From Mycobacterium scrofulaceum (GTDB taxonomy: Bacteria; Actinomycetota; Actinomycetes; Mycobacteriales; Mycobacteriaceae), in contig NZ_MVIJ01000037.1 of assembly GCF_002086735.1 (NCBI RefSeq), positions 1-56,411 of the forward strand: a stretch of 56,411 nt of DNA. Reading direction: 5' to 3'. Shown in pieces: positions 7,988 through 15,561 of the stretch. The position numbers were made by a program, and so were the translations under genes. Below the pieces are notes generated by a model. That model saw only the letters and a program-made list of their open reading frames with translations. It searched no databases and was not told the origin of the DNA. Position 1 is the stretch's first letter. Each line of letters starts with the position of its first letter.

Positions 7988-9064
7988 TCACCCGGGCAGG
8001 TAGAGGCCCTTCCCTGTGATCAGGGGGAGGTCCAGCGTCGTCACGATTCCCGGCGGGGCGGCCACCACCGCGGGGATCGCGTTGACCACCCGCATCGCGG
8101 TGGCGACCAGCCCGGCGTGGTTGTGGTCGCCCTTGCGGCTGCTCAGGCAGACGTCCATGGCGTAGGACGGTTCGCCGGTGACCTCGATGCGGTAGGACCC
8201 GCCGTGTTGCGCGGGCTGCGGCCACTCGGGGCACAGGTCCTCACGCAGCCGGGTGACGTGTTCGAGGACCACGACGGGGTCGCCGTTGACGAGGCCGAAC
8301 ACCTCGAACCGCAGCGCCGCCGCGCTGCCCTTCGGGATGTGTCCCGACGCGATGTCGAAGTCCTCGGGCGCGGGCACCCGCACGTATTCCTGCGCCACCG
8401 AGTCGAGCGAGACGCCCAGGCCGGCCGCGAGCTGCCGAACCACCGAGCCCCAGGCCAGGCTGAGCACGCCGGGCTGCAGGAGCATCGGGATCTCGTCGAG
8501 CGGCTTGCCGAACCCCATCACGTCGAACATGACCGCGGCGCTGTCGTAGGTGGCGTAGTCGACGATCTCCATGCAGCGGATCTGCTGGATGTTCTGACAG
8601 GTGCCGGCCAGCGCCAGCGGCAGCAGGTCGTTGGCGAAGCCGGGGTCGATCCCGTTGACGTAGACGCTCGAATTGCCTTCGCGCGCGGCGTCTTCGATGG
8701 GCTTGATCAGCTCTTCGGGGATCACCTCCCACGGGTATTGCAGGAACACCGGGCCGCTGCCCACGACGTTGATCCCGGCGGCCAGGACGCGCCGGTAGTC
8801 CTCCAGCGCCTCAGGCAACCGGTTGTCGGCCAGCGCGTTGTAGACGGCGCATTGCGGGCCGGTCGCCAGGACGGCGTCCAGGTCGGTGCTGGCGAGCACG
8901 CCGGTCGAATCGGGGAGTCCGGCAAGCTCGGCGGCGTCCTTGCCGGCCTTGGCGTCCGACGACACCCAGACGCCCCTGAGCTCGAACTCGGGGTTGGTGA
9001 TGAGCGCGCGCAACGCGTGGATACCGACGTTGCCGGTGCCCAACTGGACGACGGGTATTGCCAT
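7988..9064 (-). CDS. NAD(P)-dependent amine dehydrogenase/DapB-like oxidoreductase (Rv0926c-like)
   Basis: 358 residues from the ATG at 9064, with the ribosome site GAGGAG eight bases upstream. The N terminus VVQLGTGNVGIHALRAL is a Rossmann GxGxxG fingerprint. The rest resembles the dihydrodipicolinate reductase-like / 2,4-diaminopentanoate dehydrogenase-like group common in mycobacteria. A cytosolic NAD(P)H-dependent reduction or oxidative deamination is expected; the substrate is unknown. It lies downstream of the SDR gene on the same strand, separated by a 62-bp hairpin that may cut or tune read-through. Order and length match Rv0926c as I recall it. Confidence 0.82.
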   Translation of the reverse strand: MAIPVVQLGTGNVGIHALRALITNPEFELRGVWVSSDAKAGKDAAELAGLPDSTGVLASTDLDAVLATGPQCAVYNALADNRLPEALEDYRRVLAAGINVVGSGPVFLQYPWEVIPEELIKPIEDAAREGNSSVYVNGIDPGFANDLLPLALAGTCQNIQQIRCMEIVDYATYDSAAVMFDVMGFGKPLDEIPMLLQPGVLSLAWGSVVRQLAAGLGVSLDSVAQEYVRVPAPEDFDIASGHIPKGSAAALRFEVFGLVNGDPVVVLEHVTRLREDLCPEWPQPAQHGGSYRIEVTGEPSYAMDVCLSSRKGDHNHAGLVATAMRVVNAIPAVVAAPPGIVTTLDLPLITGKGLYLPG

Positions 9065-9093
9065 GACGGGCTCCTCAGGGGTTGGTTCACGAC

Positions 9094-9155
9094 CGTGAGC
9101 AGACGCAAAATCGCATGAACTGCGGGGTGCGCAGGCGAGTTTGCGTCTGCTCACG
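9094..9155. repeat. GAGCAGACGCAAA palindrome, copy 1
   Basis: A perfect 16-bp inverted repeat (9094-9109 with 9140-9155) carries CGTGAGCAGACGCAAA. The stem is extended by TCGC/GCGA inside. It lies in the 101-bp gap between two same-strand genes and can form a long hairpin in RNA. It has no U-tract, so either a mycobacterial-type terminator or an RNA-stability element is possible. A near-identical copy occurs at 46282-46341. Confidence 0.8.
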
Positions 9156-9165
9156 CGTCAAGGGT

Positions 9166-9957
9166 TCACAGGTCCGGGACGGGGATGTCGAGGTTGGGGT
9201 AGGTGAGGCCGCCGTCGACCTCCAGCGTCTTCCCGGTCAGGAAGCTGCCCGCCGGGGACGCCAAATAGACTGCGGCGGCGGCGATGTCGACGGGGTCACC
9301 GAGGCGGCGCATGGGGGTGGCCTTCTCCATCGGCGCGCGCAACTCGTCGTTGGAGGCCACCACGTCGAGCGCGGAGGTCAAGATCGAGCCCGGCGCGATC
9401 GCGTTGACGCGGACGCGCGGGCACAGGTCGAGGGCGGTCAGCCGGGTGTAGTGCGACAGCGCGGCCTTGGCGGTGCCATAGGCGGCGAAGCCGCGGCCGG
9501 CCAGCCGGCCCATGGTGGAGGTGATGTTGATGACGCTGCCGCCCCCGGAGTGCTCCAGCATGAGGGGCACCGCCGCCACGGTCAGCGCGTGGGCGGTGGC
9601 GACGTTGAACGTGAACGCGTCTTTGAGGTCCTTGGTCGAGGTGGTCAGCAGCGTGTTGGGCATGGTCCCGCCGACGTTGTTGACGACGATGTCTAGTTTC
9701 CCGAACGCCTCGACGGCCTGGCCGGCGAGTTGGGCGGTCGCCTCCGGGTGGGCCAGGTCGGCGGCGACGATGTGCGCCCGCCGACCGGCGGCGCGGACCT
9801 GTTCGGCGACGCCTTCTAGTTGTGATTCGGTGCGCGAGGCGATGAGCACGTCGGCGCCCGCCTCGGCGAAAGCCAGCGCGATGGCCGCCCCGAGGCCGCG
9901 ACCGGCACCGGTGATGACGGCGACTTTGTCGTCGAGACGAAATCTGTCCAGGATCAT
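9166..9957 (-). CDS. Short-chain dehydrogenase/reductase (Rv0927c-like)
   Basis: 263 residues of the classical SDR type. The cofactor motif TGAGRGLG is at about 16-23, NNVGG (the NNAG motif) follows, the catalytic Ser is in INITSTMG, and the YGTAK pair supplies Tyr and Lys. The C terminus SFLTGKTLEVDGGLTYPN is the usual substrate-loop end. It should be a cytosolic NAD(P)-dependent oxidoreductase with unknown substrate. The gene is divergent from the pst operon, as Rv0927c is from pstS3, and a KstR-like palindrome lies 71 bp upstream, which could place it with sterol genes. Confidence 0.92.
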   Translation of the reverse strand: MILDRFRLDDKVAVITGAGRGLGAAIALAFAEAGADVLIASRTESQLEGVAEQVRAAGRRAHIVAADLAHPEATAQLAGQAVEAFGKLDIVVNNVGGTMPNTLLTTSTKDLKDAFTFNVATAHALTVAAVPLMLEHSGGGSVINITSTMGRLAGRGFAAYGTAKAALSHYTRLTALDLCPRVRVNAIAPGSILTSALDVVASNDELRAPMEKATPMRRLGDPVDIAAAAVYLASPAGSFLTGKTLEVDGGLTYPNLDIPVPDL

Positions 9958-10027
9958 TGCGGCCTCTCCTCGCCCAAGTTGTCAGCCGACACGGTAGCAA
10001 GCTCTGCCGTCTCGGATGCGGCATTTC

Positions 10028-10041
10028 TGGAACAGGTTCTA
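10028..10041. promoter_or_regulatory. KstR-like operator, candidate
   Basis: TGGAACAGGTTCTA fits the KstR pattern TnnAACnnGTTnnA and contains the perfect inverted repeat GAAC-AG-GTTC. It lies in the divergent gap 71 bp from the SDR start and 186 bp from the first pstS start. It is a weaker case than the two TAGAACGTGTTCTA sites further right because the outer bases differ. Another TetR-family regulator with a similar half-site could bind instead. Confidence 0.45.
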
Positions 10042-10226
10042 CTTTTGCATATGGCGGGACCCGTACAACGGCCCGCGCCCAATTCGGGGCCCGACGACCT
10101 TGCCGCGTCTTGCGTCCACTGCGAGAACATTTACCCGGCGCTAGCCTTAGTGCTGACCGTTTGGTCGGCGTGCAGCGGCTATTGAATGGTGACGATGATG
10201 TTTGACCTACCCCAGTGGGATTCCCG

Positions 10227-11339
10227 TTGAGGCTGAACCGATTTGGCGCAGCACTCAGTGCCATGACCGTTGTTGCCCTGGTGGTGGCGGGGTGCGGGTC
10301 CAACGACAACGGGGCGGGCGAAGGGGGCGGCTCGGACGGGTCACCGGTCAAGGTGAGTTGTGGCGGCAAGAAGGCGCTGAAGTCCAGCGGATCGACCGCC
10401 CAGGCCAACGCGATGACCCGCTTCATCAAGGTCTTCGAGCAGGCCTGCCCCGGCCAGACGCTGAACTACACGCCGAATGGTTCCGGTGCGGGGATCGCCG
10501 AATTCACCGGAAATCAGACAGATTTCGCCGGATCGGATTCGCCGCTGGCGCCCATCGAATACTTTGCGGCGCGGCAGCGCTGCGGTTCGCCGGCCTGGAA
10601 TTTGCCGGTCGTGTTCGGCCCGATCGCCATTACCTATCACGTCGCGGGCGTCACGTCGCTCAATTTGGACGGCCCGACGGCAGCGAAGATATTCATGGGC
10701 GCCGTCAGGCAGTGGAACGACCCGGCGATTCAGGCGCTGAACCCCGGCGTCGTGTTTCCCGCCGAGCCGATTCGGGTGATCTTCCGCAACGACCAGTCCG
10801 GGACGACGGACAATTTCCAGAAATACCTGGACTCCGCCGCCGACGGCGTCTGGGAGAAGGGCATCGGGAAGACCTTCAACGGCGGTGTGGGCGAGGGGGC
10901 CAAGGGCAACGACGGCACCTCGGCGGCGGTCAAGGCCACCGAGGGGTCGATCACCTACAACGAGTGGTCCTTCGCCCAGGCGCAGAAGCTCAGCATGGCC
11001 AAGATCATCACCTCGGCCGGCCCGGACGCGGTGGCGATCAGCGCCGACTCCGTCGGTCGAACGATCGCCGGCGCCACCTTCAGCGAGGAGGGCAACGACT
11101 TGGTTGTCGACACCTTCTCCTTCTACAAGCCGACGAAGCCCGGTTCCTACCCGATCGTGCTGGCGACGTATGAGATCGTCTGCTCGCAGTACCCGGATCC
11201 ACAGGTCGCCGCGGCCGTGAAGGCCTTCCTGCGGAGCACCGTCGGCCCGGGGCAAAACGGCCTGGCGGACAACGGCTACATTCCCGTCCCGGCGTCGTTC
11301 AAGTCCCGGCTGTTGGCGGCGGTCGACGCCATTTCGTGA
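10227..11339 (+). CDS. pstS3: Phosphate-binding lipoprotein PstS, copy 1
   Basis: 370 residues from the TTG at 10227; a GTG at 10215 would add four residues. The TTG is chosen because it gives RLNRFGAAL, matching the start of the second copy and of M. tuberculosis PstS3 as I recall it. A lipoprotein signal ends at VVAGC with the lipobox Cys at about 24. The mature part has the phosphate-site segments SGSTAQANAMTR, SGAGIAEFTG, GSDSPL and RNDQSGTTDNFQ. It captures phosphate outside the membrane for the PstCA permease. It is the first gene of pstS-pstS-pstC-pstA. The two PstS copies align almost without gaps, so this is a tandem duplication. Confidence 0.93.
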   Translation: MRLNRFGAALSAMTVVALVVAGCGSNDNGAGEGGGSDGSPVKVSCGGKKALKSSGSTAQANAMTRFIKVFEQACPGQTLNYTPNGSGAGIAEFTGNQTDFAGSDSPLAPIEYFAARQRCGSPAWNLPVVFGPIAITYHVAGVTSLNLDGPTAAKIFMGAVRQWNDPAIQALNPGVVFPAEPIRVIFRNDQSGTTDNFQKYLDSAADGVWEKGIGKTFNGGVGEGAKGNDGTSAAVKATEGSITYNEWSFAQAQKLSMAKIITSAGPDAVAISADSVGRTIAGATFSEEGNDLVVDTFSFYKPTKPGSYPIVLATYEIVCSQYPDPQVAAAVKAFLRSTVGPGQNGLADNGYIPVPASFKSRLLAAVDAIS

Positions 11340-11415
11340 GCCTTCTCGCCCCCTCTGCGACCCCGGCCCACGCCGCCTTGGCCAGCGATGATCGGCCGAC
11401 GGCAATTTGCCCAAC

Positions 11416-11445
11416 GTTAACCTTCGTGCTGTTAGCTTCCGTGCT
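11416..11445. promoter_or_regulatory. 15-bp tandem repeat before the second pstS
   Basis: GTTAACCTTCGTGCT (11416-11430) is followed directly by GTTAGCTTCCGTGCT (11431-11445), 12 of 15 bases identical. A related unit, GCTAGCCTTAGTGCT, lies at 10140-10154 in front of the first pstS. Direct repeats beginning GTTA/GTTC are typical of phosphate-control boxes, so a SenX3-RegX3 site is a plausible reading; the spacing is unusual and binding is unproven. Confidence 0.4.
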
Positions 11446-11522
11446 GCGAGAGACGCTGGTCGCCGGAGAGCGGCTAGGAGAACGTCGGCAATCATGTTTC
11501 ATCCCTACCGTTAGGAAGTGAC

Positions 11523-12638
11523 TTGAAACTCAACCGATTCGGAGCCGCGCTGAGCGTCGTGACCGCTGGTGCGCTGGCGTTGTCGGGATGCGGAAGTGAC
11601 AACAACGCCACTGGCGGAAGCGGCGCGACCAGCGGTTCGTCGTCGGGCAGCGTGGCGTGTGGCGGGAAGAAGACGTTGAAGGCCAGCGGGTCGACCGCCC
11701 AGGCCAACGCGATGACGCGCTTCGTCAACGCATTCGAACAGGCCTGCCCCGGCCAGACGTTGAATTACACCGCGAATGGCTCGGGCGCGGGCATCAGCGA
11801 ATTCAACGGCAACCAAACCGATTTCGGTGGCTCGGACTCGCCGCTCGTCCCGAAGGAATACGCCGCGGCACAGCAGCGCTGCGGTTCGCCCGCCTGGAAC
11901 CTGCCGGTGGTGTTCGGTCCGATCGCGATCACCTACAACGTCAAGGGGCTGAGCTCGCTGAGCCTCGACGGTCCCACGGCGGCCAAGATCTTCAACGGCG
12001 CGATCACGACCTGGAACGACCCGGCCATCGCGGCGGTGAACCCGGGCGTGACGCTGCCCGCCGAGCCGATCCACGTGGTGTTCCGCAACGACGAATCCGG
12101 CACCACGGACAACTTCCAGAAGTATCTCGACGCCGCCTCCAACGGCGCGTGGGGCAAGGGCGCCGGGAAGACGTTCAAGGGCGGCGTGGGCGAGGGCGCC
12201 AAGGGCAACGACGGCACGTCGGCGGCGATCAAGGCGACCGAGGGCTCCATCACCTACAACGAATGGTCGTTCGCGCAGGCGCAGAAGCTGAACATGGCCA
12301 AGGTCATCACGTCGGCCGGTCCGGATGCCGTGGCGATCAGCTCGGACTCGGTCGGCAAAACGATTTCCGGGGCCAAGATCAGCGGCCAGGGCAACGACCT
12401 GGTGCTCGACACGCTCTCCTTCTACAAGCCGACCCAGCCCGGTTCCTACCCGATCGTGCTGGCGACGTACGAGATCGTTTGCTCGAAGTACCCCGATCCC
12501 CAGGTCGGTACGGCCGTGAAGGCGTTCCTGCAAAGTACGATCGGTGCGGGGCAAAATGGCCTGGCCGACAATGGGTACATTCCCATCCCGGATTCGTTCA
12601 AGTCGAGACTGTCGGCTTCGATCAACGCCATCACGTGA
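11523..12638 (+). CDS. pstS3: Phosphate-binding lipoprotein PstS, copy 2
   Basis: 371 residues from a TTG at 11523 after AGGAAGTGAC. The lipobox is LSGC. Phosphate-binding segments are conserved: SGSTAQANAMTRFVN, SGAGISEFNG, GSDSPL and RNDESGTTDNFQ. This copy is closer to M. tuberculosis PstS3 (start MKLNRFGAA, end DNGYIPIPDSFKSRL) than the first copy is. Its own promoter is possible because the 183-bp gap upstream holds a tandem 15-bp repeat. The next gene, pstC, begins 7 bp after this stop, so pstS-pstC-pstA form one transcript. Retained duplicates may differ in affinity or timing of expression. Confidence 0.95.
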   Translation: MKLNRFGAALSVVTAGALALSGCGSDNNATGGSGATSGSSSGSVACGGKKTLKASGSTAQANAMTRFVNAFEQACPGQTLNYTANGSGAGISEFNGNQTDFGGSDSPLVPKEYAAAQQRCGSPAWNLPVVFGPIAITYNVKGLSSLSLDGPTAAKIFNGAITTWNDPAIAAVNPGVTLPAEPIHVVFRNDESGTTDNFQKYLDAASNGAWGKGAGKTFKGGVGEGAKGNDGTSAAIKATEGSITYNEWSFAQAQKLNMAKVITSAGPDAVAISSDSVGKTISGAKISGQGNDLVLDTLSFYKPTQPGSYPIVLATYEIVCSKYPDPQVGTAVKAFLQSTIGAGQNGLADNGYIPIPDSFKSRLSASINAIT

Positions 12639-12644
12639 TTTGAG

Positions 12645-13640
12645 GTGGTCGTGACCCGAGCGGTAGCCAGCCCGTCGACCCCGAAAAAGCCCGAGCTGAA
12701 GGCGCTGGGTGCGCCTTCGGCCCGGCGGGGTGACCAGTTGTTCAAACTGCTGGCTGCCGCTGCCGGTTCGACGATCGTGGTCGCGATCCTGCTGATCGCG
12801 GTGTTCCTGCTGATTCGTGCCGTTCCGTCGTTGCGGGTCAACCACGCGAACTTCTTCACCAGCGCCCAGTTCAGCACCACTGACGCGGGGAAGCTGGCGT
12901 TCGGCATCCGTGACCTGCTGATGGTCACGGTGCTGAGTTCGCTCACCGCGCTGGTGCTCGCGGTGCCGGTCGCGGTCGGGATCGCGGTGTTCCTCACCCA
13001 GTACGCGCCCAAGCGGCTGGCTCGGCCATTCGGGGCGATCGTCGACCTGCTGGCCGCGGTCCCGTCGATCATCTTCGGGCTGTGGGGCATCTTCGTGCTG
13101 GCGCCCAACATCGAGCCGGTCGCGGCGTTCCTCAATCGCAACCTGGGCTGGTTCTTCCTGTTCAAACAGGGCAACGTGTCGCTGGCCGGGGGCGGCACCA
13201 TCTTCACGGCGGGCATCGTGCTCTCGGCGATGATCCTGCCGATCATCACGTCGGTCTCGCGGGAGGTGTTCCGGCAGACGCCGCACATCCAGATGGAAGC
13301 GGCGCAAGCGCTGGGTGCCACCAAGTGGGAAGTGGTGCGGATGACCGTGCTGCCGTTCGGCCGCAGCGGTGTCATCGCGGCGTCGATGCTGGGGCTGGGC
13401 CGCGCGCTCGGTGAGACCGTGGCGGTGCTGATCATTCTGCGCTCCGCCGCACGCCCGGGGAACTGGTCGCTGTTCGACGGCGGGTACACGTTCGCCTCGA
13501 AGATCGCCTCCGCGGCGGCCGAATTCAGTGAACCGTTGCCCACCGGGGCCTACATCGCCGCGGGGTTCGCGCTGTTCGTCTTGACGTTCGTCGTCAACGC
13601 GCTCGCGCGGGCCATCGCCGGCGGGAAGGTCAACGGATGA
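12645..13640 (+). CDS. pstC2: Phosphate ABC permease PstC
   Basis: 331 residues from the GTG at 12645; another GTG at 12651 is almost as good. After a short basic N terminus there are about six membrane helices. The loop EAAQALGATKWEVV is the binding-protein-dependent EAA signature that contacts the ATPase, and the protein ends just before pstA with an ATGA overlap. It forms the membrane channel with PstA. The gene corresponds to Rv0929. No PstB ATPase is encoded here, so the ATPase must come from another locus. Confidence 0.95.
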   Translation: MVVTRAVASPSTPKKPELKALGAPSARRGDQLFKLLAAAAGSTIVVAILLIAVFLLIRAVPSLRVNHANFFTSAQFSTTDAGKLAFGIRDLLMVTVLSSLTALVLAVPVAVGIAVFLTQYAPKRLARPFGAIVDLLAAVPSIIFGLWGIFVLAPNIEPVAAFLNRNLGWFFLFKQGNVSLAGGGTIFTAGIVLSAMILPIITSVSREVFRQTPHIQMEAAQALGATKWEVVRMTVLPFGRSGVIAASMLGLGRALGETVAVLIILRSAARPGNWSLFDGGYTFASKIASAAAEFSEPLPTGAYIAAGFALFVLTFVVNALARAIAGGKVNG

Positions 13641-14539
13641 CCGCCAACGTGTTCGACCGGCCGGTCAAGACCCAGGCTTTCCGGCCCGTCAGCATCCGTC
13701 GCCGGCTGACGAACAACGCGGCGACCGTGTTCTTCGTCGCCTCGTTCCTCATCGCGTTGGTGCCGCTGGGCTGGGTGCTGTCGGTGGTGGTGGCGCGGGG
13801 CTGGTACGCGGTCACCCGGGCGACCTGGTGGACCCACTCGCTGCGCGGGATTTTGCCGGAGCAATTCGCCGGTGGCGTCTACCACGCGCTCTACGGAACC
13901 GTCGTGCAGGCGGGGGTGGCGGCCCTGCTGTCCGTGCCGCTGGGCCTGATGACCGCCGTCTTCCTGGTGGAGTACGGTTCCGGCCGGCTGGTGCGGCTCA
14001 CGACGTTCATGGTCGACGTGCTCGCCGGGGTACCGTCCATCGTCGCGGCGCTGTTCATCTTCAGCCTTTGGATCGCCACCCTGGGTTTCCAGCAGAGCTC
14101 GTTCGCCGTCTCGCTGGCGCTGGTCCTGCTGATGCTGCCGGTGGTGGTGCGGTCCGCCGAGGAGATGCTGCGGTTGGTGCCCGACGATCTGCGCGAGGCC
14201 AGCTACGCGCTCGGCGTGACCAAGTGGAAGACGATCATGCGGATCGTGTTCCCGATCGCGATGCCGGGCATCGTGTCCGGCGTCCTGTTGTCGGTCGCGC
14301 GGGTGATCGGCGAAACCGCTCCGGTGCTGGTGCTGGTCGGCTACAGCCGATCCATCAACACCGACATCTTCCACGGCAACATGGCGTCGCTGCCGCTGTT
14401 GATCTATACCGAACTCACCAACCCCGAGCACGCCGGTTTCCTGCGCATCTGGGGTGCGGCGCTGAGCCTGATCATCATCGTGGCCGTGATCAACCTGGTC
14501 GCGGCGGCGACGCGGTTCCTGGCGGCCCGCCGGCGCTGA
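13637..14539 (+). CDS. pstA1: Phosphate ABC permease PstA
   Basis: 300 residues starting at the ATG that overlaps the pstC stop by 4 bp. About six membrane helices are seen, and the EAA loop reads EASYALGVTKWKTI. It is the partner of PstC in the phosphate channel and matches Rv0930. In M. tuberculosis this gene is followed by pknD, pstS2, pstB, pstS1, pstC1 and pstA2; here it converges on ku after 23 bp, so that whole block is absent. The function of this transporter therefore depends on a PstB encoded elsewhere. Confidence 0.95.
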   Translation: MTANVFDRPVKTQAFRPVSIRRRLTNNAATVFFVASFLIALVPLGWVLSVVVARGWYAVTRATWWTHSLRGILPEQFAGGVYHALYGTVVQAGVAALLSVPLGLMTAVFLVEYGSGRLVRLTTFMVDVLAGVPSIVAALFIFSLWIATLGFQQSSFAVSLALVLLMLPVVVRSAEEMLRLVPDDLREASYALGVTKWKTIMRIVFPIAMPGIVSGVLLSVARVIGETAPVLVLVGYSRSINTDIFHGNMASLPLLIYTELTNPEHAGFLRIWGAALSLIIIVAVINLVAAATRFLAARRR

Positions 14540-14562
14540 GTAGCCCGCGCCGGCTCTCAGGG

Positions 14563-15471
14563 TCAGGATTTCGCCGCGGCCTTCTTGGCCGGTGCCTTCT
14601 TGGCCGTGGTCTTCTTCGCGGCGGTTTTCTTGGCGGCGGTTTTCTTGGCCGGTGCCTTCTTGGCAGGCGCCTTCCCATCGCCGGAGCGCGCCTTGACGCT
14701 GGCTTCCAGCTTGGCCAGCAGGTCCGAGACGTCCTCGGTCTCGTCGAGTTCCTTCGGCTTTTCCTCGGTGGTAAAGGCTTCGCCGCCTTCGAGTTTCGCG
14801 TCGATGAGCTCCTGCAGCTGCTCCTGGTAGGTGTCGTGGTACCGATCGGGATTGAAGTCTTCGGCCATCGACTCCACCACCTGGCCGGCCATCTTCAGTT
14901 CCGCCGGCTTGATCTCGACTTCCTTGTCGAGCACGGGAAAGTCGGGGTCGCGGATCTCGTCGGGCCACAGCAGCGTGTGCACCATCATCACGTCCCGCTT
15001 GCCGAAGTCCTTGACCCGCAACGCGGCCAGCCGGGTCTTGTTGCGCAGCGTGAAGTGGACGATCGCCATCCGATCGGTCTCGGCGAGCGTCTTGGCCAGC
15101 AACACATAGGATTTGGACGACTTGGAGTCGGGCTCCAAGAAGTAGCTACGGTCGAACAGCATGGGGTCGACCTCTTCGGCGGGAACGAACTCCAGCACCT
15201 CGATCTCGCGGCTGCGTTCTTCGGGCAAGGTGGCGATGTCGTCGTCGGTGATGATGACCATCTGGCCGTCGTCGGATTCGAAGGCCCGGGCGATGTCACG
15301 GTATTCGACGACCTCGCCGTCCACCTCGCACACGCGTTGGTAACGGATGCGGCCGTTGTCCTTGGCGTGCACCTGATGGAACTTGATGTCGTGGTCCTGG
15401 GTGGCGCTGTACACCTTGACCGGGACGTTGACCAGCCCGAACGCGATCGAGCCCTTCCAGATGGAGCGCAT
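14563..15471 (-). CDS. ku: Ku DNA end-binding protein with lysine-rich tail
   Basis: 302 residues from the ATG at 15471, chosen because MRSIWKGSIAFGLVNVPVKV is the normal Ku start; a longer start at 15489 adds six residues. The Ku core spans about 1-255. The tail from about 267 consists of PAKK/TAAKK repeats ending in KKAAAKS, an extension like that of M. smegmatis Ku and absent from the shorter M. tuberculosis protein. Ku is a homodimer that rings double-strand ends and recruits LigD in non-homologous end joining; the Lys tail adds non-specific DNA binding in relatives. It is the last gene of a long minus-strand cluster, after the polyol genes. Confidence 0.96.
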   Translation of the reverse strand: MRSIWKGSIAFGLVNVPVKVYSATQDHDIKFHQVHAKDNGRIRYQRVCEVDGEVVEYRDIARAFESDDGQMVIITDDDIATLPEERSREIEVLEFVPAEEVDPMLFDRSYFLEPDSKSSKSYVLLAKTLAETDRMAIVHFTLRNKTRLAALRVKDFGKRDVMMVHTLLWPDEIRDPDFPVLDKEVEIKPAELKMAGQVVESMAEDFNPDRYHDTYQEQLQELIDAKLEGGEAFTTEEKPKELDETEDVSDLLAKLEASVKARSGDGKAPAKKAPAKKTAAKKTAAKKTTAKKAPAKKAAAKS

Positions 15472-15561
15472 GTAAGTCAGTATGCCCATACTGTTCGCCG
15501 GCTAACAGCACGCCGGGCCGCTGCGCCGCAGCTCGTGACCGCATCGAAGCCTGCCGAGCGG

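Noticed and set aside
6648..8234. Longer mntH start giving 528 residues
   Set aside because: The extra N terminus is Arg/Pro/Gly-rich shadow sequence overlapping the neighbouring gene; NRAMP motifs and a ribosome site support 7874.
11511..13307. 598-residue minus-strand frame opposite pstS/pstC
   Set aside because: Its Arg/Gly-rich composition is the usual antisense shadow in high-GC DNA; the plus-strand genes have complete motifs.
15472..15489. Ku start at the upstream ATG (15489)
   Set aside because: It adds GILTY residues not found in known Ku proteins; 15471 gives the standard MRxIWxGSIAFG start.
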